Source of the DNA: Typha latifolia
Taxonomy: Eukaryota > Streptophyta > Magnoliopsida > Poales > Typhaceae
Length of the DNA: 64,000 bases
Direction: 5' to 3'
Assembly: GCA_019914945.1 (NCBI GenBank)
Contig: CM034101.1
Coordinates: 16,689,188 to 16,753,187, forward strand
Shown here: piece by piece, positions 12,839 through 24,112 of the stretch
How positions within the stretch are numbered: the stretch's first letter is position 1
Layout of the letters: each line of letters starts with the position of its first letter
Made by a program: the position numbers and the translations under genes
The notes under the pieces: generated by a model
What the model was told of the DNA's origin: nothing
What the model saw: the letters and a program-made list of their open reading frames with translations, nothing else
Database searches by the model: none

Positions 12839-15324
12839 GAGTACGTACGAATCGATCGAGGAAGGAGGGGTTATGGATTTCGTCTCGCTTTCCCGGGGAT
12901 TTGATGTGATCGCGCTAGATTTTCTTGCTCCGTTTTCTTCTCTTATTTTTACTCCCCTTTTGGGACGAGATAAAGAGAGCGTCAAAACGGGGGGGGAGTG
13001 GGGTTTGAAGGCCGCTGTCGTCCCGTTCCGTCACCGCCAACCGCGGTACGGTGATCCGCGGATTCGCTTACGCTGGGTGGCGATACATCTCTTGGGAAGA
13101 CGAGAACCGTCGATTTGATAGGGGGGGCCCCGGGTCATTAACGATATGGCCCATGTGGGGAATGGCTTCCGGGGTCCAATCTATCAATGGGGTCAAACGT
13201 ACGATGCCTCCCGATTCCCGAAGTAGGTGAGGCTTCATTTGGATTTTATATTCCATTTTAAGTGGAAAAAAGTATCTAATTCAAGTATGGCTCGAGTCTG
13301 ATCTGAAATTTAGCTGGACTAGTTCCTATTTCGGATCGGACTAAGTTTCAATTTGGTTCGAGCTCGAACCAATTGGTCTCGTCGGCAATATTCTTTGCCC
13401 TTCAAATGCGCCTAATTTATTCTTTGGGATTTGGATGAAAACAAATGTGGCAGGACCATTCACCACTGCCAGTCCTCCCTTGGTCCCAAAAATATTGTTA
13501 GGAGAAATTGCCTGGCACATTAAGATTGAGTTAATTATTATTTATTATCTTACCTTATATTACTCAGTAGTTCCAATTAATATTCACCGAGTATTATAAT
13601 GTTATCTTTGCCGCTTAGTTTATAGTGAAGTTAGTAAATTATCATGGCTAATTAGTGTTCAGTAAAAGTTATCATTAATCAAAATATTTTACATTTAACA
13701 ATAAAGTTGACTTATTTTGCATTTGAAAAATATTATGTATTATTTCATCTAATATCTTTTTGAGTTCTAAAATATGAGAGGAAGAAGGTGCAACTATCTA
13801 GTCTCTGGCCCAGTGGAGGGATTATTGACAATTAAAATTTTGAAGTGATTTCAACTAGAAAAGGGATGTAACAATGATATAACTCAAATGAGTTAATATT
13901 TTATATTTTTAATAACAGAATAATATAATAAGAATTCAAATTTAAGACGTCCATTTTTATATCATCATAATTCACTAACTACTCTAAAAATTTATTATTA
14001 AAAAATTAATTTTTATATTTTATATTCTAACATCTGTTGTTAGAGGCAATTAAGATTCAATGCCAACATGTTGATTGTGCTTATCCAACTAATTGCCTAA
14101 TCAAATCATAATCTATCTCTCTCTAAATATTTTATTTATTTTCTAATATAATTAAAAACCGTCAATATAATGATGAGTATTTGAAGGTGAGATTATCCCA
14201 CTAATATCAACCCACATTGCTCGACTAGTTTTGTGGAATAAAACAACATCTTAGAATGAGATGTTTCTGGGAAGCAACAATAACTTGGTCCCTGAGACCA
14301 AAATGTCAAATGCCTTCCGAAAGAGTTAAGAACTTCATTGACCTAACAATTTGTTTGGAAGTAATTAGACTCGATATTAACCTATAAATCAAGCTTTCAA
14401 TGGAAGGAGGACGAATCAAATGCAGTTTTATCCCGGTTAAGTTAAGTTAAGTTATTTCATTATTCTTAATCCAAAGACTACGCCTAATTATTTCAACAAC
14501 AATCCCCTCCTTCAGAAAGAAGAAAGGAAGCTTCTCTACGCCATCTAAAGCTTTATTAATATATAGCACAGAGGAGTTAGCCAACTGCTTAATTATTTCC
14601 AGATAAAGAGAAAAAATAAATAAACAAAATAAAAGAAGAAGCATGGCATGTGCCTTTTAATTTTCTTTATTAGTTATAAAACACTAGGTAGGCCCAAGTT
14701 ATAAGATTTATATGAATTAGATAAGGATCCTATCTCTAACCTAGTACGCAATTCCATTAACTTAACTTGAGAAAAAAAATTATTCTCACATATAAAGTTT
14801 AATGTTTAATTTAAATTTATTTTTCTATAATTTATTAACTTTTTAAAACTTCTTATTACATCAATGCCACTGCCGTATAAATGGATTGGTGTTATTATTG
14901 TCGTCTCCATAAGCATTTATGGGCCGGCAAGGAGGGGAAGAGAAGTAGGCATGTTTGGGCCTTTTAAAGTGGACATCATACATAGATGGAGGAGGAGAGA
15001 GAGGATATAAACATGTCAACATCCAGAGTTGCGAGTTATGACTATGAAATGCATGCATAATATAGAAAGAAACCAAAACGAGGAAGAAGACTATTTCAAA
15101 AGATGGCATTAGGGATTAGGCATTAGGCATTAGCATTACATGGGATGGATGGGATGATGCTGTCCACTTTCCTTGTTAGCCATCACATGGGCATGTGGAT
15201 AAACTAATGCTATGATAACTCCAAATGATCTGCTGCAAAGCTCCAATGGTTTTAATTGGCAGGGACGAGGGAACACAAAAATATATAGTTAGGATTACAT
15301 AGATACATGGCGTGACATCCAATC

Positions 15325-15328
<4 letters not shown>

Positions 15329-15368
<40 letters not shown>

Positions 15369-15371
15369 TAT
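15329..15371. repeat. TA dinucleotide microsatellite
   Basis: About 15 TA units occur in uninterrupted order, followed by a short imperfect extension. Confidence 0.9.
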
Positions 15372-16789
15372 AATAAGGTTCAGGAGAGAGAGATAGAGAG
15401 AACAGTTGATCCATAACGACAATCTCGTCCGTCCCTACGATGGAGGGACGAGATTAAAAGGCTAGGCCAAAATGAGGGCACGTCATCGATTAAAAGGCTG
15501 GCCCGCTGCGTAAGGCGCAACAGCGGATCCGAAGAGGGAGGGGGAGAAGTACGGGACAGTAGAAAACACAGACAATCCAATTAATGACTACAGTGCCCCC
15601 TCCTACGGGTAGGAAATGACCAATTTAGCCCTTGTCAGGGTCATACTTTTTGAGCAGCTTTTAAGATGAGATGAAGAGGACCACCAAAGGAACGGTCAAT
15701 CAAAACCTGGACAACGCTCCCATTGGCCCAAAATATAATATATATATATATACACACAAAAACACATATATATATAATTTTTATTTGAGATAACATAGAG
15801 ACTAAAATGCCGATTAGTGTAAGGTTACGCATCGATTTCAATGGTGCATATATCTTTGGGGACCTTTAATTATAAAGTGGGACAAAAGCCGAGTCAGGGT
15901 TAAATGACGAGAGCCACCCGCCTGGCTCACGTGAAGGACAGAGAGAATAGGGGCATTTCCGTCATATACGGAGGTAATGATGGTGGTATTTTGGGGAAAC
16001 CAGCTTTTCTCTTTTACGACGTTAGTTATTACTTTTTGACGACCCGGGTTTCGAGTTCTGAGCTGCAGGCACTGTTCATAAGAAACGAGAGAGAGAGAGG
16101 AAGAGAAATAAATAAATAATAGAATTTATTTTTTAATCTAACTTCACATATACAAATAAATAAAAGGGAAAGGGTAGATGGTAAGATGGAGCCATTAGTA
16201 CTTCAAAAGTTTTTTTATAAAAAAATTATCGTAATAGTAAAATTAAACTCTTTTTTAAAAATTGAGTGCAAGTATTTTTTTTAATTATACGTACATACTT
16301 TTATAAACAAGTTTTTTAAATTTTCATAATAATAAAATTATTCTTAGAAATAAATTACGTTAATCTTTTAAATTAATATATATACGAGTTAGTTATTATT
16401 ATAAAATGTTAAGAGTTTTTTCATGCAAATATCTCGGATAAATCTAATTATGGATATTGTACTTAGTGGTCAATCATATGATTTTAAAATTTCAAATCAA
16501 CGAAATTCAATTGTCTATAATCTATATGTTATATGTTTTTTAGGTTTGCTGTTCGAAATTATTTATGCGATAAAATTTTAATCAATTTTAATGGATTTGG
16601 TTGTATGCAGTGGGATTCGATAGTTTGAAATAATGATGGAATTTATTTGTATTTTTTGTCAAATAACACAATTTATTTCTAAACGAAAGGAGTTAAATTT
16701 CATGTGGAATTGGTTCCAAACGCACCCACGGCGAGGGGAGGGGAAAAAATAAACGAGTCACATTTGATAGTGAGAGAAAAGAGATAAAG

Positions 16790-17325
16790 AGGGGGAAAAA
16801 TAGGACGAGTATAGAGAAAGGAGGAGTATGAGGAGGAGAGAGAAAGAGAGGTAGAGAGGGGGGCACTTTATTACTTTTTTATGTTGCACGCATCATGGCA
16901 GTAGAGAGAGAAAGAAAGAGAGAGGGAGAGTACTGCTGCACCCACAGACCTCCCTTCTATCCTTCCCCCAACCCATCCAGAGAGAAAGGAGTTGGAAAAG
17001 GAAACAAAGAAGAGAAAGAAAGGCTGGAGGAGGAGGAGGAGGAGGAAGAGAAAGAAGAAGAAGAAGGAGAGTTGATAAGAAGAGGAGAGGGAGGTATGGA
17101 GATGGGAGAGAAAGGAGTAGAAAGGTTGCCAACAAAAGCTGGAAAGAATGAGAAGGAAGAGAACCTTCATCTCCCACCATGTGTCTTCTAAGATGGGGAA
17201 GCATAGTTTGGTTGCAAGCCCAACAAGTGTTACCCTCCTGTTACTAGTCAAAGATACACTGTAGAGAAGCAAACAAAGCCCAGATCTCCTTCTTGTCCAA
17301 AACCAAAATCTCATCTTTTAGAGGG

Positions 17326-17356
<31 letters not shown>

Positions 17357-17385
17357 TCAGACACAGAGAGAGAGAGAGAGAGAGG
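16790..17385 (+). promoter_or_regulatory. Purine-rich (GA) upstream and leader region of the GRAS gene
   Basis: Nearly 600 bp upstream of the GRAS start are dominated by GAGA, GGAGGA and GAAGA runs on the plus strand, with a clean GATA block at 17326-17343 and GA blocks at 17344-17382. GAGA-rich leaders are binding platforms for plant BPC proteins. No clear TATA box was picked out. Open frames on either strand here are artefacts of the bias. Confidence 0.5.
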
Positions 17386-17425
17386 TTGAGATCTTGTTGG
17401 GTTTTCTTGCATGAGTTGGTATTAG

Positions 17426-19690
17426 ATGAGGGGATTGCCCTTCAATGCCCAGGGGAAGGGGGCCTTGCAACTAGTAGAGCAGCAAGAAGAGTTACAAAAA
17501 TCCATCCTTTGGAACAGAGTTGAGACCAAGAGGGTAAAAAGAGAAGGATTAGAACCTACCTCTGTTCTGGATCATAGGAGGAGCCCGAGCCCACCCACCT
17601 CCACTTCCACGCTGTCTTCCTCCCTGGGCGGCGGCGGCGGCGGCGGCTCTTCCGACACCGCCGGAGTGGCGGCGGTCTCCGGGAACAACCCCACCCACAA
17701 ATGGGGTCCCTCCGGCGACCAACCCGGCGGCGGCGGTGGGGACCATGAGCTCCAGCCGATCCCAGCTGGGCTCGAGATGGGCTTCGTCGGAGGTGGTGAG
17801 AAATGTGGGATGGGAGTAGAAGAGTGGGAGACCATGCTCTCCGAGTCGGCGGCGTCACCTGGCCAAGAGCAGACTTTTCTCCGGTGGATCATGGGCGACG
17901 TGGACGACCCCGGCATCAAGCAACATTCGATTATCTCCCCGGGCGCCGCGGAATTCGACGGCGGCAATGCGGGGCTGGGCTTCGGGCTCGTCGATCCCCC
18001 GGCCTTTGCTCTAGAACCCATAGGAGGAATTGGGTCCTCCTCCGCCATCAGTCCTCTTCAAAGTGGTGGGCTTTCCCTTGCAAGCAGCAAACTTTCCAAT
18101 CTCAGCAACCAAATCAGCAATCCCTTGCTGCCGCCGCAGCCTCCAGTGTCGCTGCCGCCGGCAATGTTCTTCCCAGAACCCTTGGAAGACAGGCCCCAGC
18201 TCCTAGGCTTCCCAAACTTCGTCCTCAACCACCACCACCCGCAGTCGCAGGCGTCGCCGAACCCGAGCCCGGCCTTCTTCCTTCCACTTCCTCCTTACAA
18301 CTCCCATGTCGAACACCCACCTCCACCTCCGCCGCAAGTCCTTCTTCCTCCCCAGCCTTCGCGCCATCACCCCATGGACTCCTCCGGCGGAGTCCCGGAG
18401 CTCTTCCTTCGCCGAAACCAACAGCTACCACTGCCGCCGCAAGGTGTCCTCGCCGCCTTTCCGCAGCTGCACTCCACTCCTTTCCATCTCCAGCCAAGGC
18501 CGATGAAGCCGAAGGCGGCGGCAGCAGATGAAGCTGCTGCAGCTGCGGCCGCACAACAGCAGCAGCAGGCATTGCTGGACCAGCTCTTCGAGGCGGCGAA
18601 GATGGTCGAGGCCGGGAATTTCGTCGGCGCGCGTGGGATATTGGCGCGGCTCAATCACCAGCTCCCCTCCCCGGCGGGGAAGCCCCTCCTCCGCTCCGCC
18701 TTCTACTTCAAGGAGGCCCTGCATCTCGTCCTTGCCAACTCCCCCACCACCACCTCCTCCTCCCCGGCTCACCACCACCGGAGTCCATTCCCCAACCCCT
18801 TGGCCACCCCATACGACGTCATGCTTAAACTCAGCGCCTACAAGGCCTTCTCCGAGGGCTCCCCCGTCCTCCAGTTTGCCAACTTCACCTGCATCCAGGT
18901 CTTGCTTGAAGAGCTCGCTGGCGCTGATCGCATCCATATTATTGATTTCGACATCGGGGTCGGCGGGCAATGGTCTTCTTTCATGCAGGAGTTGGCCCAA
19001 CGGCGCTGTACGGCGGCTGGAGCCATCCCGATGCTTAAAGTTACAGCTTTTGTGCCCTTCTCCTCGCATCATCCACTTGAGCTCCACCTCACTCGCGAAA
19101 ACCTCTCACATTTTGCGAGCGATCTCAACATTCCATTTGAATTCAACATCCTAAGCCTCGACTCATTTGACCCCTCTGAGCTCCTCGCCATGGGCGACGA
19201 AGCCATCGCAGTTAACCTCCCAGTAGGTTCCGCCCAAAACCCGTCGTTCCCAACCATCCTTCGCCTTGTGAAGCAGCTGTCCCCCAAAATCGTGGTCTCA
19301 GTCGACCATGGATGCGACCGCAGCGAGCTGCCATTCGCACAGCATTTCCTCCATGCCTTCCAGTCCTGTACTTTCCTTTTAGACTCCATTGATTCAGCAG
19401 GCACTAACTTAGAAGTGGCAAACAAGATCGAGCGCTTCTTGCTGCAGCCAAGAATTGAGGGTGCCGTGCTGGGCCGCCACCTTGTCGCAGATAAGATGCT
19501 GCCTTGGAAAATACTCTTTGCATCTGCTGGGTTTGCGCCGATGCAGTTCAGCAACTTCACCGAGACCCAGGCCGAGTGCCTCCTGAAGAGGGTGCAGGTG
19601 CGGGGCTTTCATGTGGAGAAGCGTCAGACTTCGCTCGTCCTCTTCTGGCAGCGCGGTGAGCTCGTCTCTGTGTCAGCGTGGAGGTGCTGA
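17426..19690 (+). CDS. GRAS transcription regulator, SCL6/22/27 (HAIRY MERISTEM) type
   Basis: A single uninterrupted exon encodes 754 residues starting MRGLPFNAQGKG. Residues 1-380 are a low-complexity Gly/Pro/Gln/Ser-rich region with poly-Gly, poly-Ala and poly-Gln runs. The GRAS domain then runs to the C-terminus: first leucine-rich part from about residue 382 (ALLDQLFEAAKMVEAG), the VHIID block at about 502 (RIHIIDFDIGVGGQW), the second leucine-rich and PFYRE-like parts (FNILSLDSFDP), and a terminal SAW block (LVLFWQRG, then SVSAWRC). A perfect miR171 site codes for ILARLN near residue 406. The combination of N-terminal MRGLPF and this site marks the SCL6/22/27 subgroup, which maintains shoot and root meristems and represses chlorophyll genes. 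The usual family size is 550-800 residues. Regulation by miR171 is strongly expected. Confidence 0.97.
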   Translation: MRGLPFNAQGKGALQLVEQQEELQKSILWNRVETKRVKREGLEPTSVLDHRRSPSPPTSTSTLSSSLGGGGGGGSSDTAGVAAVSGNNPTHKWGPSGDQPGGGGGDHELQPIPAGLEMGFVGGGEKCGMGVEEWETMLSESAASPGQEQTFLRWIMGDVDDPGIKQHSIISPGAAEFDGGNAGLGFGLVDPPAFALEPIGGIGSSSAISPLQSGGLSLASSKLSNLSNQISNPLLPPQPPVSLPPAMFFPEPLEDRPQLLGFPNFVLNHHHPQSQASPNPSPAFFLPLPPYNSHVEHPPPPPPQVLLPPQPSRHHPMDSSGGVPELFLRRNQQLPLPPQGVLAAFPQLHSTPFHLQPRPMKPKAAAADEAAAAAAAQQQQQALLDQLFEAAKMVEAGNFVGARGILARLNHQLPSPAGKPLLRSAFYFKEALHLVLANSPTTTSSSPAHHHRSPFPNPLATPYDVMLKLSAYKAFSEGSPVLQFANFTCIQVLLEELAGADRIHIIDFDIGVGGQWSSFMQELAQRRCTAAGAIPMLKVTAFVPFSSHHPLELHLTRENLSHFASDLNIPFEFNILSLDSFDPSELLAMGDEAIAVNLPVGSAQNPSFPTILRLVKQLSPKIVVSVDHGCDRSELPFAQHFLHAFQSCTFLLDSIDSAGTNLEVANKIERFLLQPRIEGAVLGRHLVADKMLPWKILFASAGFAPMQFSNFTETQAECLLKRVQVRGFHVEKRQTSLVLFWQRGELVSVSAWRC
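18637..18657 (+). promoter_or_regulatory. miR171 target site in the GRAS coding sequence
   Basis: The 21 bases are fully complementary to the canonical miR171 sequence as I know it and lie in the first leucine-rich part of the GRAS domain. In other plants, HAM/SCL6 transcripts are cleaved at this site. No miR171 precursor was seen in the window. Confidence 0.95.
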
Positions 19691-22600
19691 AGAGCTTTCC
19701 TCCTGCAGGCATGGATCTAATACCTTTTGTCTTGCAATATCTAGCAAAGGTTGCTGCTAAACTTGCTTTCTATACTCACTTAAGTCTAATGGATCATAAG
19801 CTGTTGTTGTGCCATAGTGGTAACATGTTTTGCTATCCTTATTGGTTGTATCTGTACCGTTTTCTCTACTCAATTGCCATGTATTTCTAGACTTATTGTT
19901 TCTGAGTAGAGGATAATCGACCCTCGGGAAAGTCTGGTACAATAATACTGTTTTCTTTTATCTGTTCTTTGTTTACCTGAGCAGGAATGGTTATGCTGTT
20001 CTAACTTACTCTGTCTAGCAAATACTCTTCTTTCTAAGGCTATTATATGCTACGCTGACATGAAAGGTAAGAAAATTGCAAAGTGTGAAGTCGTAAGGCT
20101 TAATGCTCTGATTCTAGATTGTGAAGTTGTTATTTTCAGCGTTTTGCTTTGATCTTGTACCCAGTGAATGCTAGAATGCTCATATGCTGTTCTTGTCATT
20201 TAAATGACTTAAACGAAGTCGTGGAACATCTACACTGGATATTAGTCCACTTTTACTGAAGACATCAAAATGTTGTGAATTAAAACCATCAAGTTGAAAC
20301 ATTCTACTTTTCATTTATTAAATCTGTCTGGAGGTTGAGGCCAAACCTGCACATTAGTATAGTTGGAATTTTAGATTGGAGATGATACAAATAAGGTAGC
20401 TAGCAAAAGTGACAAAAGTAGATCAATGATATTAATAAAGTATGTTTACAGGGCAAAGCTGCACTAAGGATGTTTGTGCACTTTATTCAGTCTTGTTTGC
20501 ATTAAGATACCCTAAGATTAGATAGAGATGGAAAAATGAGGATGGAAACTAAATTAAATGTCATTCCAGAATAGGGTATCCTAGAGGATTGAGAACAACT
20601 GGAACTAGTTTGAAGACTAGGACAGTGGCAATTTGGCAAGTTTCTTGCTTCTTATCTATAATGTGTTAAACTTGAAACATATTGCCCACAGTTCAATATG
20701 AAGTTATTGATAATATATGAAAACAGTGAGGATAAGACATTAAGAGAATGATTCTCATGATAATTAATTCGTCTTGCTGTGGTATTATAAGCTAAAAAGC
20801 TGTTATTCTAAAAGTTAGGTTGATGAGAGTATGGTTAGATGGTAAGACATGGTCTCTAGCTTGCTCATGAGTTGACTCTAGATATGTTTGATCGTTCGGC
20901 ACGTTCATACTGTGGATGATGGCTCTGGAGGACAAACACTACAAGTTGGAAGAAGGAAACATCTTTAATTGGTCTCTCTGATTTAGAAAATGTAGAAACA
21001 CAGCCATTACAGTCAGTATGCAGTAGTGGTTAATGGTGTTGCTCGGAACTAGACATACACGCAAGGTTCTTACCTTTTCTTGGTTTGGAGGGTTAGCTTG
21101 TTTGATTGAACAAATATATGGCTAAATGCTTAATAAAAAAATTCGAAGTTGGAGAATCTTCTAGGAGGATGTTTTTAATGTCACTTATGTGATATCTGAA
21201 ATAAATAACATGCCATACTCAATTACTATGATCTCACTAAAAGTAGTTTCAACATATTGGTTTTGTTATAAAGGTACATGGAAGAGAAGAGGAGGCATAC
21301 CTAATAGGATTAAAGAAAATGGGTTCTAAAGTGGAGCTGCTCTTTTTGAGTTGGGTGATTGCAGCATCCCTTTGAATGCATGGGAACATCTTAAGGATAT
21401 AATGAAGTCTACATGGTGGAAAATTACATCTAGGCACTTGTATCTTTTTCTGTATCTCTAAATACTCTCTTACACTTGGATCCTTGTCTTTTCTGGCATT
21501 ATCTTACTTCTGAAATTACATCTAGACAAATATTATATGAGAATAACATGTTTGAACATGCTGACACCACTGTCGATCAGACCTGGAAGAAGAAATTTGC
21601 GGGTCAAGTATGGTGAAACGACTTAGTCAGTTTAGATTAACATGATAGAATATATTAAATATGACATAGAAATGCAGAAGATAATGTAAATAGATTTGTT
21701 GATGGGAAGATGCAGATTTGTATACAATTGTTAAAGTATACATAGAAAAGATGTGAAAAGTAATATTTCTTTGATGGGCAGCTTTTGGATCAATTGTCAT
21801 TTACCTGATACCTCATTTACGCAGCTTGCCTAGTTGGTTAAAACTTAAAATTAGCTATCATTTATTACTAATGCATAACACCTGGATTACAGTGCATCAG
21901 ACTTTTCTTTTTTTCTGAATGTGAGCGCATTAAGATTTCAAATCACCCTCATTTATTTTCAAACACCCAAGGGGTTTCACATTATAATTGCTTATATGCT
22001 TCTTTAGTTGAAAGCTTGAAATCTTCCCGTTACCTAGGCAGCTAATGTGTCACATTTTCTTTCCTGTATGTTGAAAGATGAAATAGGCAGAATTGCAGTA
22101 TCCACAGATGTGATAGACTGTTGAGTATAGTTCCAAATGAGTGCTTACATTCATCAGTTTTTTTTTTAAACCCCTTTAGCCATGTCAGTAGTTATTCTTA
22201 GAAGATAAATTGTTGTGTTTGTCAAGGTTCTTATCTCCTTTTGTTTTAAGTAACTAAGATAGCATGATTTGGTTCTAGTTTGAGGTATGCCATCTCTCAT
22301 AAAAAGTCTCAGAATATTTCTTGAGGTTATATTTATATACTGTAAAGGATGGGGAACAGAATCATCTTGTCAACCCATTTCTCCCTTTCATGCATAAACC
22401 TCCATTATTCATCTGCTAGTGGTTGAATAATCAAATACATCCTTGTCAGGGGAATGCATTCCTCCTCTCTACATTGTTGATTCAACTAATCTTGTTCTCT
22501 TCGAGCGTGGCATTCTCATAGCATCATGTGGACCTTTGTTTCTGATCAGATCCTAATGTTTGCTTGCCTCTCTTGGTACATTGAACATGGTTGAGCTATT

Positions 22601-24062
22601 GTCTGCTGGTGACGAGCCACCTACCAGTGTTCAGAGTCCTCATGTTAGCAAGGAGCCATACCAGACAACATGAGTAATTTATTATTAATGGTCTAATTTA
22701 ATGCTTTCCTACTATGAGTCTTTGATCCATCACATGGTTGTCTTCTCCTTATGCATGTTAGACTTGTCTCTCATTCTTCCTAAATGATCTATTGGTCCTT
22801 TGATATGCTTCTTTCTCTTAGTTTACTCATCTTAGAAGCTCAGAAGCTGTTTCTCTAGTGGATATTAAGATAATAAACTAGCTAGATATCAAATTCCCTC
22901 CATAATTTGAACTAAATATTTCTTTTCTATGTAAACCTGGTATCGCCGTCGTCAACATCATCCCACTATCTTATTTTGCAAGCTTTGATATATTTCAATC
23001 TTGGCACTCTGCAGCCTGGACCACATAAAGTTGCCAAATCTCATATTTTACCAATTCTTCTATTCCAAAGGGGGGCTTGCAAGGATTGTGCTTCTACTCT
23101 CATCCCCCTTTCTTTGTTGGAACTTGAAAGCCTCAAAAAGCTCATGACAATTTGCTCCAGGGTTACAACATTCTTGGTTGTGATCAGCAATGGAGACAAT
23201 GGTACTTCTGATCTCATGGCAGCCATGATCAGCTGCATCAGTTTTAATCAGGTGTTATCGGCCCCACTAACCGCGTCGTGCATTGCGACGCGTCTGATGA
23301 TATTGATTGGTCATCATCAGGTTCAGAAAACCCCGAACAAGAGGAGCACTGTGTCCATATTTACAGATCTCTTGCTCAGACTAATCACCATATGTAGCAG
23401 AGGGGACAGGAACCTCTCATTAGGGTTCCAGGGGCCACAGCATTCTGGTGTTGTCCTCACTAAAAGGAGATCCCTCTCTCAGAGAGGGACCATGCCCCTC
23501 TGCCCCTCTCCCTCTGGGAAAGAAAGCTTTGGACCCAAGAACACAAGACAAAGCAAGTGCTATTACTATTAATTTGTTTACTTCAAATTACAAACTTTCC
23601 TTGTCAGTCAGGAAAAGCATCATACAGTGGAGCTGCATCAAGGCACACAATCAATTCTATTCATTTTGAACTCTTTTTCTCAGAGATCTCCATTGCATAT
23701 GCTAAGTGCATTAAAAGTACCAACTAAACAAAAATATATTACCATCCTAATGGGGAATCCATGCTATGGAATGGAAAGGGCATTGTCACCATCACCCTCT
23801 TACCACTAAGATATCCATCTCAATGCCAGACGAGCTCTCTCTCCTGCTTACTTTTAGTCACCTCATCACCATGTAAAGAAGAGATTCCTAAAGCAGGGGG
23901 CAATCTGGTGGGCCCCAAGTGTAGACCACTGTTGGACCGGATCTGACGGTCTGATGCAAGGTTGGCAGGGGGGGGTGAGCGGCCCAGATTTCCTGGGTTA
24001 AAGACTCCTCCTTATGAGTGGGCCTTGCGCTTTTATGGATCCAGAGCCAAAGGGGAGAAAGA

Positions 24063-24112
<50 letters not shown>

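Larger units (their letters stand above)
12839..17425. other. Intergenic spacer between the RIN2-like and GRAS genes
   Basis: The first 400 bp are GC-rich and likely hold the RIN2-like promoter. The rest to 16.7 kb is AT-rich and shows no supported gene. It includes a perfect 20-bp palindrome at 13353-13372, a TA microsatellite around 15329-15361 and a G-box core CACGTG near 15929. The last 600 bp are strongly purine-rich and probably include the GRAS gene leader. Confidence 0.7.

Noticed and set aside
16871..17314. Open frames on both strands in the GA-rich region
   Set aside because: Compositional artefacts of the purine-rich leader; no protein similarity.
17549..19560. Many overlapping long frames on both strands inside the GRAS gene
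   Set aside because: Shadows of a GC-rich coding exon; only the 754-codon frame has GRAS motifs.
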